Positions 14,753 to 23,360 of a stretch of DNA of 23,899 nucleotides are shown piece after piece. The stretch lies in the NCBI GenBank assembly GCA_002361535.1, contig DETG01000035.1, positions 6,514 to 30,412 of the forward strand, given 5' to 3'. Position numbers and translations under genes: made by a program. Positions within the stretch are counted from its first letter, which is position 1. Every line of letters starts with the position of its first letter. Below the pieces are notes generated by a model. The model had not been told where the DNA came from, did no database searches, and saw only the letters and a program-made list of their open reading frames with translations. The DNA is from Prevotella sp. UBA3294 (GTDB lineage: Bacteria > Bacteroidota > Bacteroidia > Bacteroidales > Bacteroidaceae).

Positions 14753-14983
14753 ATGGGCAACAATGTCCATCTCATCATTCCTGATGGCATAACGCTCACC
14801 GTGACGGGTGGTGTGAAAGTGGAACTGAAAGACAATGCCGTGCTCAACATCTACGGTCAGGTTCTCAATTCGGGCCAGCTCATCGCCACCAATAGCTACA
14901 GCGGTGCCGCCGGCATCGGCAGTGGCGGCGGCACTGGCCCTGCTCATGCTCGTGGCATAGATGATTGGGAATGGCTCGACTGA
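14753..14983 (+). pseudogene. Fragment of a large repetitive surface adhesin
   Basis: The frame reads NVHLIIPDGITLTVTGGVKV, then a stretch with NIYGQVLNSGQLIATNSYSG and AAGIGSGGG. This is the beta-helical repeat style of large Bacteroidetes surface proteins (parallel-beta repeats with IPDGxTLTVTGG). The similarity ends at GSGGG and the last 16 codons look unrelated, so both ends appear cut. No signal peptide, repeat continuation or C-terminal sorting domain is present. It converges on murI and is most likely a relic of a longer gene. A short expressed protein cannot be excluded. Confidence 0.5.
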
Positions 14984-15017
14984 TCACTTTGAAAGATCGG
15001 TGCGAGCCTCGGGTGTT

Positions 15018-15842
15018 TCACTCCAAAGAAACATTCTCTACGTCATCCACTTCCTCATGCAGGAAGAGTTGAGCACTCTTGCGGAAAGCCTCCGGACTCT
15101 CAGTAGTGAGGTAATGACAGGTGGCATTCTTAGAACAGAGTTGCTCAATCTCGGGATGACGAAGGAGATAATCCTTCAGACTGGTGGCCACATATTCGCC
15201 CTGCGGGATGATGCGCACACCGGGATCGACATATTTCACTATCTTCGACATCAGCAGGGGATAGTGGGTACAACCCAGAATAATCGCATCGATAAGGGGA
15301 TCCTTGCGCATCAGCTGACGGATACGCTTCTCCACAAAATAGTCGGCACCGGGACTGTCGGCCTCATTGGCCTCAACGATGGCTGCCCACAGCGGACAGG
15401 CCACGCCCGATACCTGAATATCAGGGAAGAGTTTCTGGATCTCGAGGGTATAGCTCTCACTACGGATGGTGCCTTCGGTGGCAAGAACGCCCACATGACG
15501 GGAGCGTGTGAGATTTCCGATAATCTCTGCCGTAGGACGAATCACTCCTAATACCCGTCGATCTGGTGCTACACGGGGCAGGTCGTTCTGCTGTATGCTA
15601 CGCAGGGCTTTGGCGGAGGCGGTGTTACAACCGAGGATGACCAAGCGGCATCCTCGGTCGAAAAGTTTAAATACGGCTTGCCGCGTGAATTCATATACCA
15701 CCTCAAAGGAACGGGAGCCATAAGGAGCACGGGCATTGTCACCCAAGTACAGATAATCATACTGGGGGAGCATCTGGCGCACCTGATGAAGAATGGTTAA
15801 GCCACCATAACCACTGTCGAATACACCGATTGGAGTCATCAT
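15018..15842 (-). CDS. murI: Glutamate racemase
   Basis: This cytoplasmic enzyme converts L-glutamate to D-glutamate for peptidoglycan. The protein of 274 residues has the family hallmarks: IGVFDSGYGGLTI at the N-terminus, YLGDNARAPYG, the first catalytic cysteine Cys72 in GCNTASA, and the second, Cys191, in GCTHYPL. The frame extends upstream to 15974 but lacks family sequence there and overlaps the preceding ompH gene. The paired ATG codons at 15842 and 15839 begin the MTPIGVFDSG strand and are the right start. It is the last gene of the envelope cluster, 50 bases after the third ompH gene. D-glutamate supply fits with uppS in the same cluster. Confidence 0.95.
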   Translation of the reverse strand: MMTPIGVFDSGYGGLTILHQVRQMLPQYDYLYLGDNARAPYGSRSFEVVYEFTRQAVFKLFDRGCRLVILGCNTASAKALRSIQQNDLPRVAPDRRVLGVIRPTAEIIGNLTRSRHVGVLATEGTIRSESYTLEIQKLFPDIQVSGVACPLWAAIVEANEADSPGADYFVEKRIRQLMRKDPLIDAIILGCTHYPLLMSKIVKYVDPGVRIIPQGEYVATSLKDYLLRHPEIEQLCSKNATCHYLTTESPEAFRKSAQLFLHEEVDDVENVSLE

Positions 15843-15892
15843 TTCGAAAAAACGTAAAAAGAGAGAGCAGGATGCGAGGGCACGTGGGAGCG

Positions 15893-16408
15893 TTACTTTT
15901 GTGAATCCTTCTTGAGGACATCTTTCAAGAGGTAAGTAACATCCTCGCCCATGGCTGGATCGATATAAGGACAACTATCGTTGTCGGTGTTGAGAATGAG
16001 AGCGTAGCCACGTTCCTCACCCAGCTGTCTGACAGCAGCACTGAGTTTCTCACGAAGCGGCAGATAGGCATCGCGTTGTGCCGCATCAAGCAAACGACGT
16101 GCCTCCTCCTTGAAAGCGATGTTCTTCTCCATGAGTTCTTGCAACTCCGCCTGTCGTTTCTGACGGATGGGCACCGCGAAGTCGTGCTGTCCCTCCAAGA
16201 ACTCTTCGTATTTCTTGTTGAACTCCTCCTCGGCACGCTTCATCTCGGCCTCATACTGGGCACGGAGATCGGAAAGGTTCTTCTGTGCAATCTCATAGTC
16301 GGGCATGGCACGGAAGACCTCTTGATAGCTGAAATACCCAAACTTCACCTGTGCACTGGCCAATAGGGGCAGTGCACAGATAAAGAGGGAAAGGATGAGT
16401 TTCTTCAT
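15893..16408 (-). CDS. OmpH/Skp family periplasmic chaperone, third copy
   Basis: This is a 171-residue exported protein. The signal peptide MKKLILSLFICALPLLASAQ is followed by the OmpH/Skp start VKFGYFSYQEVFRAMPDY, a long charged coiled-coil arm (about residues 40-120) and the terminal YALILNTDNDSCPYIDPAMGEDVTYLL. Skp-type chaperones bind unfolded outer-membrane proteins on the way to BamA. This copy differs most from its two neighbours and has Arg/Leu-rich coil segments (RRLLDAAQRDAYLPLREKL). Only 6 bases separate it from the second copy, so they are cotranscribed. It may have a specialised client set; this is inference. Confidence 0.9.
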   Translation of the reverse strand: MKKLILSLFICALPLLASAQVKFGYFSYQEVFRAMPDYEIAQKNLSDLRAQYEAEMKRAEEEFNKKYEEFLEGQHDFAVPIRQKRQAELQELMEKNIAFKEEARRLLDAAQRDAYLPLREKLSAAVRQLGEERGYALILNTDNDSCPYIDPAMGEDVTYLLKDVLKKDSQK

Positions 16409-16414
16409 GAATGC

Positions 16415-16915
16415 TTACTTGATTTTGTTTACTTCAGCCTTCACATCAGCAGTCACATCCTTGCTCAGCGTATCACTGATATAGGGAATACCGGCACTTA
16501 CGTCCATGATATACACATAGCCGCCGTTCTTACCCACATTCTTGATAGCTGTAGTAATCTTGTTCATGATAGGAGCCATCTTCTCCTGCTGCTGCTTGGC
16601 CAGCTCCTGCTGGTTGTCCTGATAAGCCTGCTGGTATTTCTGCATCAGCTGATTGAGGTTGGTCTCCGTTTCCTGCTGCTTGGTGGCATTCATCGTACTC
16701 TTCGTCTTTTCATACTCATCAGCCTTGCGCTGAATCTCATCCTGCATAGCCTTGAGATCGTTCTCATACTGCTTGCTCAATGCCTCCAGATCGCCACGAG
16801 CCTTGATGAATTCAGGCATTGACTGCATAATTGACTGTGCATCTACATGTCCAAACTTCTGTGCGAATGTTGCCATTGGTGCAAGCAACATCAGCATAAT
16901 CAAAATCTTTTTCAT
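16415..16915 (-). CDS. OmpH/Skp family periplasmic chaperone, second copy
   Basis: This 166-residue exported chaperone has the signal peptide MKKILIMLMLLAPMATFAQ, then KFGHVDAQSIMQSMPEF, a Gln/Lys-rich coiled coil (MQKYQQAYQDNQQELAKQQ) and the conserved end GGYVYIMDVSAGIPYISDTLSKD. The frame is open to 16942, but ATG 16915 follows an AAGGAA ribosome-binding site and begins the signal peptide. It acts with BamA in outer-membrane protein delivery. It follows the first ompH copy by 56 A/T-rich bases. Confidence 0.92.
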   Translation of the reverse strand: MKKILIMLMLLAPMATFAQKFGHVDAQSIMQSMPEFIKARGDLEALSKQYENDLKAMQDEIQRKADEYEKTKSTMNATKQQETETNLNQLMQKYQQAYQDNQQELAKQQQEKMAPIMNKITTAIKNVGKNGGYVYIMDVSAGIPYISDTLSKDVTADVKAEVNKIK

Positions 16916-16971
16916 TTCCTTAATTCTTAATATTAATTTCAATTCTTCAATCTTTCTATTATTTCAAATTT

Positions 16972-17484
16972 TCAACGAGCGTAACCCAGTTTCTTCAAGA
17001 CCTCGTTACTGATATCGATTTTCGGACTACCAAAGATAATGGCGGTATCAGAAGACCGGTCGAGCACCATACTGTAGCCGTGGAGATCGCTCAAATCTTT
17101 CACTGCATTGTAGATCTCCTCCTGGATAGGTGTCATCAGTGCCTCGCGTTTCTTGAAGAGTTCACCTTCAGGTCCGAAATATTTCTTCTTCAGGTCACTG
17201 GCTTCCTTCTCTTTCTTCATAATCTCCTCTTGCTTGGCTTTCTTCTGCTCTTGCGAAAGGAACACCACCTCGTTCTGGTAGTTCTTATACATGGTCTGTG
17301 CCTCGGTGTTTAAAGCCTCCACCTCTGCCTGCCATCTCTTAGACACCTGGTTGAGCTGTTCGTTGGCACGCTCGTAGGCGGGTATATTCTTCAGCACGTA
17401 CTCCATGTCGATGAGCGCGAACTTCTGTGCGCTTGCCGTCATCGCCATCATGTTGAGGAGGGCCATCATAATCATTTTCTTCAT
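16972..17484 (-). CDS. OmpH/Skp family periplasmic chaperone, first copy
   Basis: This is a 170-residue periplasmic chaperone. The signal peptide MKKMIMMALLNMMAMTASAQ is followed by KFALIDMEYVLKNIPAYERA, the coiled-coil arm (NTEAQTMYKNYQNEVVFLSQ region, then a KK-rich helix) and GYSMVLDRSSDTAIIFGSPK. The conserved SDTAIIF end is typical of the Bacteroidetes OmpH copy directly downstream of BamA. The longer frame to 17565 has no family sequence. ATG 17484 starts the signal peptide and is preferred. It lies 126 bases after bamA on the same strand. Confidence 0.92.
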   Translation of the reverse strand: MKKMIMMALLNMMAMTASAQKFALIDMEYVLKNIPAYERANEQLNQVSKRWQAEVEALNTEAQTMYKNYQNEVVFLSQEQKKAKQEEIMKKEKEASDLKKKYFGPEGELFKKREALMTPIQEEIYNAVKDLSDLHGYSMVLDRSSDTAIIFGSPKIDISNEVLKKLGYAR

Positions 17485-17610
17485 AGGCTCAATGATGATT
17501 GGTTCAACGATTATATGACGAGCACGAAAACGGAAAGTTAATGGCCCGCCATGGATTTTAAACAATTTTCAGTATTTATCTATTTCTTAATGATTAAATA
17601 TCAATTATCA

Positions 17611-20340
17611 TCAGAACTCTTGTCCTAACACAAAGTGGAACTGGCTGCCTCCACGCTTATACGAACCGTTGTCGTACACCTTGTCGAAACCGTATGCCCA
17701 GTCGATACCCATCAAACCCACCATGGGGAGGAAGATGCGCACACCGACACCGGCGGAACGTTTCATGTCGAAGGGGTTGAATTTCTTCGGGTCGTACCAA
17801 GCATTACCAGCCTCTGCGAATCCCAATCCGTAGATCGTTGTATTACCCAACAGGAACGGGTAGCGGATTTCCAACGACAGACGGTCGTAGGCATAGGCAT
17901 TGGAGCCTCCGCTGGTTCCACCTTCGCGTGCTGCCGTATAAGAGATGGTACCATTCTCGTAGCCTCGGAGTCCAATGGTTTCCTCAGCATAGCTGGTAGA
18001 GTATCCACTCATACCATCACCACCCACATAGAATGTCTCGAACGGTGATTTCTTGTAACTGTTATAGGAACCGAGCAGACCAAACTCCACACGTGTCATC
18101 AGCACGAAGCATTTGTTTCCACCTGTAAGGGCTGTGTAGGTCTTACTTCTGAACTTCCACTTGTGATACTCGATCCAGCGATACTTATCCTGTTGCTGCT
18201 GCGTAAAGTCAGCTGCCTGATAGTCGGTGGCGAGGTTCTTATAGTCCTTGCCGTCCCACAATGACCATGGCGGCGTGAGAGAAACAGAGGCCATGAATTC
18301 AGAACCGTTACGTGGGAAGAGCGGGTTATCGGTAGAAGCACGCGACAGGGTGATTCCTAAGTTCAGGTTATTACAGTTACCATTCTGGATGAGGAAATAA
18401 CGCCAGTTCTTCAGCATATAGCGGGTATATGACAACTCTGCGCTCAACGTGAAGTAGTCGTCAGGCCAACGCAGACGCTTACCCCATCCCAGGCTGGCAC
18501 CGAACAGTTTCACATAGGTGTCGGGATCCATGAAGCTCTCCATACTGTAACCATAGTTACCGTATCCACCATAGCCATAGTTGCCATAGCCATACATGTA
18601 ATTATACATATTATACTGGTAGGCGGTGTTGTAATAGTTGCTGGAGACATCACTCTGCTTGGAGTAGAATGCACCCACAGAGAACTGGATAGGACGCTTG
18701 CCACCAAACCACGAGGTGGAATAGGAAGCGTTGTACGACTGATAGTAGCGGGCATTGGTCTGGGCTCCTATTGACAGCACCTCACCATCACCCACGGGTA
18801 GGATTCCGCGGTGCTCCTTGTTCTTGTTAAAGAGGTTGGCCATGGAGAAATTGTTCAGCTTGAGACCCACGCGCATGATGATACCCGTTTGGCCCCATCC
18901 CAACGAAAGTTCAATCTGGTCGTTCGATTTCTGCACTAAGTCCCAGTTGATGTCAACGGTACCATCCTCACCATTGGTTTTCACGTCTGGCTTTACCTCC
19001 TCAGGATCGAAATGCCCCATGGAAGCCAGTTCACGGGCAGTACGCATCAAGGCATCCTTCGAGAAAAGATCGCCCGGTTTGGTACGCAACTCACGACGGA
19101 TCACATTTTCGTATAGTTTGTCATTACCATGGATACGCACATGACTGAGGCGTGCCTGTGGTCCTTCCTGCACGCGCATCTCCAGATCAATGGAGTCGCC
19201 TACAATATTCACGTCGGTAGGCTCGATGCTGGAGAATACGTATCCGTTGTTCCAGTAGAGGTTACCCACGGCATCGTCATCCTCACGAAGTCGTTTGTCC
19301 ATGAGTTTCTGGTTATAGACATCTCCTTTCTTCAAGGTGAGCAGTTCGTTCAGACGATCGGTAGTATAAACAGTGTTGCCCACCCATTTAATGTCACGGA
19401 TGTAGTATTTCTGTCCTTCCTCCACCTTGACATAGATATTCACATGCTTATCATCATAGTTCCAAACACTGTCAGCGAGGATGGTAGCATCACGGTAGCC
19501 ATATTCGTTGTATTTGGCGATCAGGTTCTGCTTGTCCTCTTTCCACCGCTCGGGGGTGTACTTCTTCTTTTTCAGGAATGTTGACAGCTTACCGGCCTCA
19601 TGAATAGAGCTAAAAGCACCTTTGGTGAACAACTTTCCTTTGATCTTTCCGTCGGAGAGCTTCTCGTTACCGTCGATGATGATCTGATGCACTTTCATCT
19701 TCATCTTCTTGTCAACCGTAACATCGAGGATCACCTGGTTCTTGTTCGCCACGTCATCACGCTGCACGATGGAGATTTCAGCATTCTTGTAGCCTTTGTC
19801 ATCAAAATATTTCTTGGCAAGAATCTTTGCACGGTCGATCATGTTCGGAGTAATCTGGTTGCCTTTGAGCAGACCCAGTTTCTTCTCCATGTCTTCGCGC
19901 TCACTTTTCTTCAGACCGATATAATGTATATCTGAAACACGGGGCCGCACGGCCAAATGGATATGCAGGTATATTTTGTCACCGATAAGTGAATCGGCAG
20001 AGATAACAACCTGAGAGAACAGTCCGTGTTTCCAATAGCGTTTCACGGCTTCTGTGATCTCGTTTCCAGGTACAGAAACCTTCTGACCTATCGACAGACC
20101 GGAGATTCCAGTGAGCACATAGTCCTCATATCCCTCTACTCCCGACACGGCAAGGCCAGCAACAGTACATTCGCGGGGGATGCCGGCATAAGTGATGTCT
20201 GGGTTTATGATTTTCTCCTGAGCAACGATCGTGCTAAATGAAAACAGAAAAAGGAGGATACACCCCCACCCTCTCCCTAAGATGGAGGGGTGTGAACTGC
20301 TTCCCTTCTTATCTATTGTGTATTGAGTCATAACTGTCAT
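17611..20340 (-). CDS. bamA: Outer-membrane protein assembly factor BamA (Omp85)
   Basis: BamA folds and inserts beta-barrel proteins into the outer membrane. The 909-residue protein has a signal peptide ending at about TIVAQ (residue 41), five POTRA-like domains (roughly 45-470, for example IHYIGLKKSEREDMEKKLGL, IKWVGNTVYTTDRLNEL, VRIHGNDKLYENVIRRELR), and a C-terminal 16-strand barrel ending in FHFVLGQEF with the terminal aromatic. A barrel loop near residues 563-596 is extremely Tyr/Gly/Asn-rich (about 13 Tyr in 33 residues). The n-region of the signal peptide contains a translated palindromic element (residues about 15-27). ATG 20340 has AAGGA 5 bases upstream and no Met lies between the element and the hydrophobic core. 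It follows uppS by 31 bases. Confidence 0.95.
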   Translation of the reverse strand: MTVMTQYTIDKKGSSSHPSILGRGWGCILLFLFSFSTIVAQEKIINPDITYAGIPRECTVAGLAVSGVEGYEDYVLTGISGLSIGQKVSVPGNEITEAVKRYWKHGLFSQVVISADSLIGDKIYLHIHLAVRPRVSDIHYIGLKKSEREDMEKKLGLLKGNQITPNMIDRAKILAKKYFDDKGYKNAEISIVQRDDVANKNQVILDVTVDKKMKMKVHQIIIDGNEKLSDGKIKGKLFTKGAFSSIHEAGKLSTFLKKKKYTPERWKEDKQNLIAKYNEYGYRDATILADSVWNYDDKHVNIYVKVEEGQKYYIRDIKWVGNTVYTTDRLNELLTLKKGDVYNQKLMDKRLREDDDAVGNLYWNNGYVFSSIEPTDVNIVGDSIDLEMRVQEGPQARLSHVRIHGNDKLYENVIRRELRTKPGDLFSKDALMRTARELASMGHFDPEEVKPDVKTNGEDGTVDINWDLVQKSNDQIELSLGWGQTGIIMRVGLKLNNFSMANLFNKNKEHRGILPVGDGEVLSIGAQTNARYYQSYNASYSTSWFGGKRPIQFSVGAFYSKQSDVSSNYYNTAYQYNMYNYMYGYGNYGYGGYGNYGYSMESFMDPDTYVKLFGASLGWGKRLRWPDDYFTLSAELSYTRYMLKNWRYFLIQNGNCNNLNLGITLSRASTDNPLFPRNGSEFMASVSLTPPWSLWDGKDYKNLATDYQAADFTQQQQDKYRWIEYHKWKFRSKTYTALTGGNKCFVLMTRVEFGLLGSYNSYKKSPFETFYVGGDGMSGYSTSYAEETIGLRGYENGTISYTAAREGGTSGGSNAYAYDRLSLEIRYPFLLGNTTIYGLGFAEAGNAWYDPKKFNPFDMKRSAGVGVRIFLPMVGLMGIDWAYGFDKVYDNGSYKRGGSQFHFVLGQEF
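20261..20292. repeat. Palindromic element inside the bamA signal-peptide codons
   Basis: CACCCC (20261-20266) pairs with GGGGTG (20287-20292), and CTCC/GGAG pairs inside. On the minus strand it reads CCCCTCCATCTTAGGGAGAG then GGTGGGGGTG. This is the same layout of stem plus G-rich tail as the spacer copies at 9231-9262 and 9382-9418. It is in frame and encodes SHPSILGRGWGC, so it has been kept as part of the protein. Confidence 0.65.
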
Positions 20341-20371
20341 TTTTCCTTATAGAGATAATTATTCCCCGCCA

Positions 20372-21214
20372 TCACAGGGAAGGGCTATGGGTAGGCGAGC
20401 CTTGTTCGGGATTAGGACTGGGAGTGAGACACTCTTCTTCCACCTGTGCCTCGGTCTTTCCAAAGCGGCGCTGACGACCCTGATAGTTCACGATAGCCTT
20501 ACGAAGGCATTCTTCATCGAAATCTGGCCAGAAGGTATCGCAGAAATACAACTCAGAATAGGCGATCTGCCACAGCAGGTAATTACTGATGCGTAATTCA
20601 CCGCCGGTACGGATAAGCAAGTCGGGATCAGGCATGAAGTTTGTCTGCAGATGCTGACTGATGAACTCCTCCGTGATATCCTCTGCACGAATGCCTCCGG
20701 TCTTCATTCTCTTGAAAATATTCTGGGGGAGCTCCTCCATATCGTGAACCTCGGAGACAATCTTCTTCACTGCTTCGGTGATTTCCCATCGACTGGAATA
20801 GCTCAGGGCAATGACGAACGTCATGGAATCATTCTGGGCCGTATGCTCCTCCAGCTCCTGGATCTTTTCCTGCACCTCATCGGGCAGACGCTTCCTGTCA
20901 CCAATCATCTGGAACCGCACGTTGTTCTTCATGAAGATTTCTTCTTCAAGTGAAGTGAGAATCAGTCCCATCAGTGCTGTCACCTCATCGATAGGCCGGT
21001 TCCAATTCTCAGTGGAGAAGGTGTAGAGGGTGAGATATTTCACACCGAGGTTCACGCACGCTGTGGTGATACGTCGAACGGCTTCCACACCTGCCTGATG
21101 GCCGTAGCTGCGCTCTTTGCCACGTTGATTGGCCCATCGTCCGTTACCATCCATGATGATGGCAATATGATTCGGAACGCGGCTCATGTCTATCTGATCA
21201 GTCATCTTTGTCAT
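20372..21214 (-). CDS. uppS: Isoprenyl transferase (undecaprenyl diphosphate synthase)
   Basis: This enzyme adds isopentenyl units to farnesyl diphosphate in cis to make the C55 lipid carrier for peptidoglycan and surface polysaccharides. Motifs are [15 protein letters not shown] with catalytic Asp22, [15 protein letters not shown], and the late [20 protein letters not shown], followed by [13 protein letters not shown]. It has 280 residues, about 25-30 more than usual, because of the proline/serine-rich tail [18 protein letters not shown]. The tail may come from a degraded repeat element. The gene overlaps the end of the DUF6089 gene by 17 bases if ATG 21214 is used, or 8 if ATG 21205 is used, so translational coupling is likely. 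Confidence 0.95.
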   Translation of the reverse strand: MTKMTDQIDMSRVPNHIAIIMDGNGRWANQRGKERSYGHQAGVEAVRRITTACVNLGVKYLTLYTFSTENWNRPIDEVTALMGLILTSLEEEIFMKNNVRFQMIGDRKRLPDEVQEKIQELEEHTAQNDSMTFVIALSYSSRWEITEAVKKIVSEVHDMEELPQNIFKRMKTGGIRAEDITEEFISQHLQTNFMPDPDLLIRTGGELRISNYLLWQIAYSELYFCDTFWPDFDEECLRKAIVNYQGRQRRFGKTEAQVEEECLTPSPNPEQGSPTHSPSL

Positions 21215-21890
21215 TATTACAAGTTCTACATTTTGCCATGAAACTGTATGTGAGAGTCAGCTGCAAGGCTGAGAAACAGTCGCGATTTTTGAATGCCCCG
21301 GTACTTTTAATCAGGTAAGGATCCACCACACCATCAAGTTTGTCGCTGAAGGTGAAATGCATAGCCCACTCAATACCGAGGTTCAGTCGGGTGGCAACCT
21401 TGTACTTCACACCCACACCCATGGGAATATTTGCCGTAATGACCTCCCCTTGGGAGGTATCGACATACGTGCCTCCGACACCTGCGAATACGAAAGGGGT
21501 TATCCTTTTCGCACCACGGTAATCGAGACCTGTACCGTAGGGCCAGAAATTATACTCATAGCGGATACCCACATCAGCTATCTTGTGGCTGAACGTCATG
21601 GACTGCTGCCATTCAGGATAGTAGGTGTTCACCTTGCGGGAGTCTCCTTTCAGGGTACCATATGATGCAGTGGCGGCCAGTCCCATATATGGGTTGAAGA
21701 TCCTTCTCACCATGATGGTGGCCATCGGTTGCATATCTCCGAAGATACTGCCGTTGAAGTCGCCTTCGTAGCTCACCATTCCCACGCCACCGCCGATCTC
21801 CATGCGGTACTCATCGTCCCACTGGGCATATCCTGCCATTGTGGATGTGAGGAAGAGGAAACAGCATACTGATCGGCACACTCTCATCAA
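21198..21890 (-). CDS. DUF6089-type outer-membrane beta-barrel protein
   Basis: This 230-residue protein has a signal peptide ([20 protein letters not shown], then YAQ) and a small beta-barrel. Alternating amphipathic strands are seen ([54 protein letters not shown]), and the last strand is LQLTLTYSF. It fits the DUF6089 family commonly found upstream of uppS and bamA in Bacteroidales. Its function is unknown. The C-terminal [13 protein letters not shown] lies beyond the barrel and has two cysteines. It begins 28 bases after the DUF6242 gene, so they share a transcript. Confidence 0.8.
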   Translation of the reverse strand: MMRVCRSVCCFLFLTSTMAGYAQWDDEYRMEIGGGVGMVSYEGDFNGSIFGDMQPMATIMVRRIFNPYMGLAATASYGTLKGDSRKVNTYYPEWQQSMTFSHKIADVGIRYEYNFWPYGTGLDYRGAKRITPFVFAGVGGTYVDTSQGEVITANIPMGVGVKYKVATRLNLGIEWAMHFTFSDKLDGVVDPYLIKSTGAFKNRDCFSALQLTLTYSFMAKCRTCNNDKDD

Positions 21891-21918
21891 TCGGTTCTCC
21901 TTATTATATTACACTGGG

Positions 21919-23343
21919 TTATTGAAACTCTTTCTGTATCTTCTTCCAGCCCAGACGGTTCATACGGCCACGCCACACCTGTCCATTCTCACCGTTGATG
22001 ATCCAGAGACACCACTGGCTATCTACTGCTGCAGCATGGGGGATATCACTCCCTTTCAATGTGCTTGGCAGGGGATAAAGGGTACTGCCCTTCCAGGTAA
22101 TACCTCCGTCTTTGCTTACATATGTCGTCGAGAAAGGGCTTTCCGTACAAGCTCCCACGCCCGATCCACCGAAAGCGATCAGCACATCGTCGTAGGCAAA
22201 CATGGAGAGATTTGCCAAAGATGGAAGCCTATATAGTGAATGATCCGACGGAGTATAGTAAGTCCATTCGTTCGCCTGAAGAGGATTGGAGAGGTCTTCC
22301 AACTTCCCCCACACCATGGCATAGCCATCATTGGGCCAAGTTGTCAAGTCGCGGTTACCCGTTACGATGACACGTTCCACATCGGTATTGGTTTTCAGGG
22401 TGAAGCATGCATAGCTTACAGAACTTTGCGGCAGCCATATTGCCTCATCACCCATTGGCTCTTCGATCCAAGTGGTGCCATTGTCGGCAGAACTCAAAAT
22501 GTTCCCTTCAGCATCCATGCCATAAAGCTTCAGACTGCTGACAGCCAGCAGACGGGTGAGGTGAGGGGCACTTACCGTTATCCATTCCTGTCCGTCGGTA
22601 GAACGCAACAGTTTTTCCTTATCAAGGAGAAAGAGGTTGTTGCCTTGAGCCAGAAGATTCTGATAGGCATCGGCCTCCAAACGATGCTTGAAGTTAAAGG
22701 CCAGAGGGGTGAAATCTGAGCCATCAGACAACAATGTGGCATATCCCACCGTGTATCCGTCTCGCTGGCCGAACACATAAAGATGATCGTTACAAGCCAC
22801 GGCTTTCAACTCTTTCATCCCAGCCAAGGTACTCTGTGCAGCACGTTCCGACCAGTTAAACACCTCCCCTTCTTCTTGATGCACATTGACATGCACCGTA
22901 TAGGCACGGTAGGCCTTTCCGCTATTGGCATAGGCCACCATCTGCCGGGGAGTGGAGAAATCAATAGAGTCGGTGGAAGAATAATATCTCAGTGAGTCAC
23001 TGGTGACACTCTTCAATGCAATGACTCCTCCGTTCTTGGCTGTAACCGTACAGATCACATGAGCCACGTCCGTTCCATAAGGCAACGAGTCGGGGTTATA
23101 GATTTCCCGTTTCTCCTGATCGATATAGAACTGGTAGTCGCTACCTGTAAGCGTGGTGGTATAGGTGCTGTCTGCGCCTTTCGATGAGGTGGTGTGAACC
23201 GTCCTCTTCAATGTTCCCAAGGTAAAGGTGGTAATGGCAGTGTCATCATAATAGATAGTATCATCATCGTCTGATTTCAGACATGACGTACAAACCATGA
23301 CCGCAGAGAACAATATCGCGAAAGGTATCAATATCCTTTTCAT
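21919..23343 (-). CDS. DUF6242-type surface lipoprotein
   Basis: This is a 474-residue lipoprotein of unknown function. The signal peptide MKRILIPFAILFSAVMVCTS is followed by the lipidated Cys21. The next residues LKSDDDD fit the acidic lipoprotein export signal that sends Bacteroidetes lipoproteins to the cell surface. Residues 30-150 form a beta-rich N-domain. Residues from about 165 onward look like a beta-propeller with Asp-box style repeats (LLRSTDGQEWITVS, ILSSADNGTTWIEEP, TYVSKDGGITWKGS), as in sialidase-type or photosynthesis-stability-type propellers. A carbohydrate- or peptide-binding role is possible. The frame extends to 23508 but crosses the promoter box, so ATG 23343 is chosen. 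It is the first gene of the envelope cluster. Confidence 0.85.
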   Translation of the reverse strand: MKRILIPFAILFSAVMVCTSCLKSDDDDTIYYDDTAITTFTLGTLKRTVHTTSSKGADSTYTTTLTGSDYQFYIDQEKREIYNPDSLPYGTDVAHVICTVTAKNGGVIALKSVTSDSLRYYSSTDSIDFSTPRQMVAYANSGKAYRAYTVHVNVHQEEGEVFNWSERAAQSTLAGMKELKAVACNDHLYVFGQRDGYTVGYATLLSDGSDFTPLAFNFKHRLEADAYQNLLAQGNNLFLLDKEKLLRSTDGQEWITVSAPHLTRLLAVSSLKLYGMDAEGNILSSADNGTTWIEEPMGDEAIWLPQSSVSYACFTLKTNTDVERVIVTGNRDLTTWPNDGYAMVWGKLEDLSNPLQANEWTYYTPSDHSLYRLPSLANLSMFAYDDVLIAFGGSGVGACTESPFSTTYVSKDGGITWKGSTLYPLPSTLKGSDIPHAAAVDSQWCLWIINGENGQVWRGRMNRLGWKKIQKEFQ

Positions 23344-23360
23344 GAGCTGTCGCTTTTGAT

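Larger units (their letters stand above)
13680..15017. other. 1.3-kb gene-poor region with repeats and gene remnants
   Basis: No intact gene can be supported between the MFS stop and the end of murI. The region holds phased A/T tracts (13876-14000), a compound inverted repeat with hairpins (14011-14157), 22-bp repeats (14292-14429) and two gene remnants (14590-14700 minus, 14753-14983 plus). The composition is more A/T-rich than the flanking genes. It looks like a site of past insertion and decay. Confidence 0.7.
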
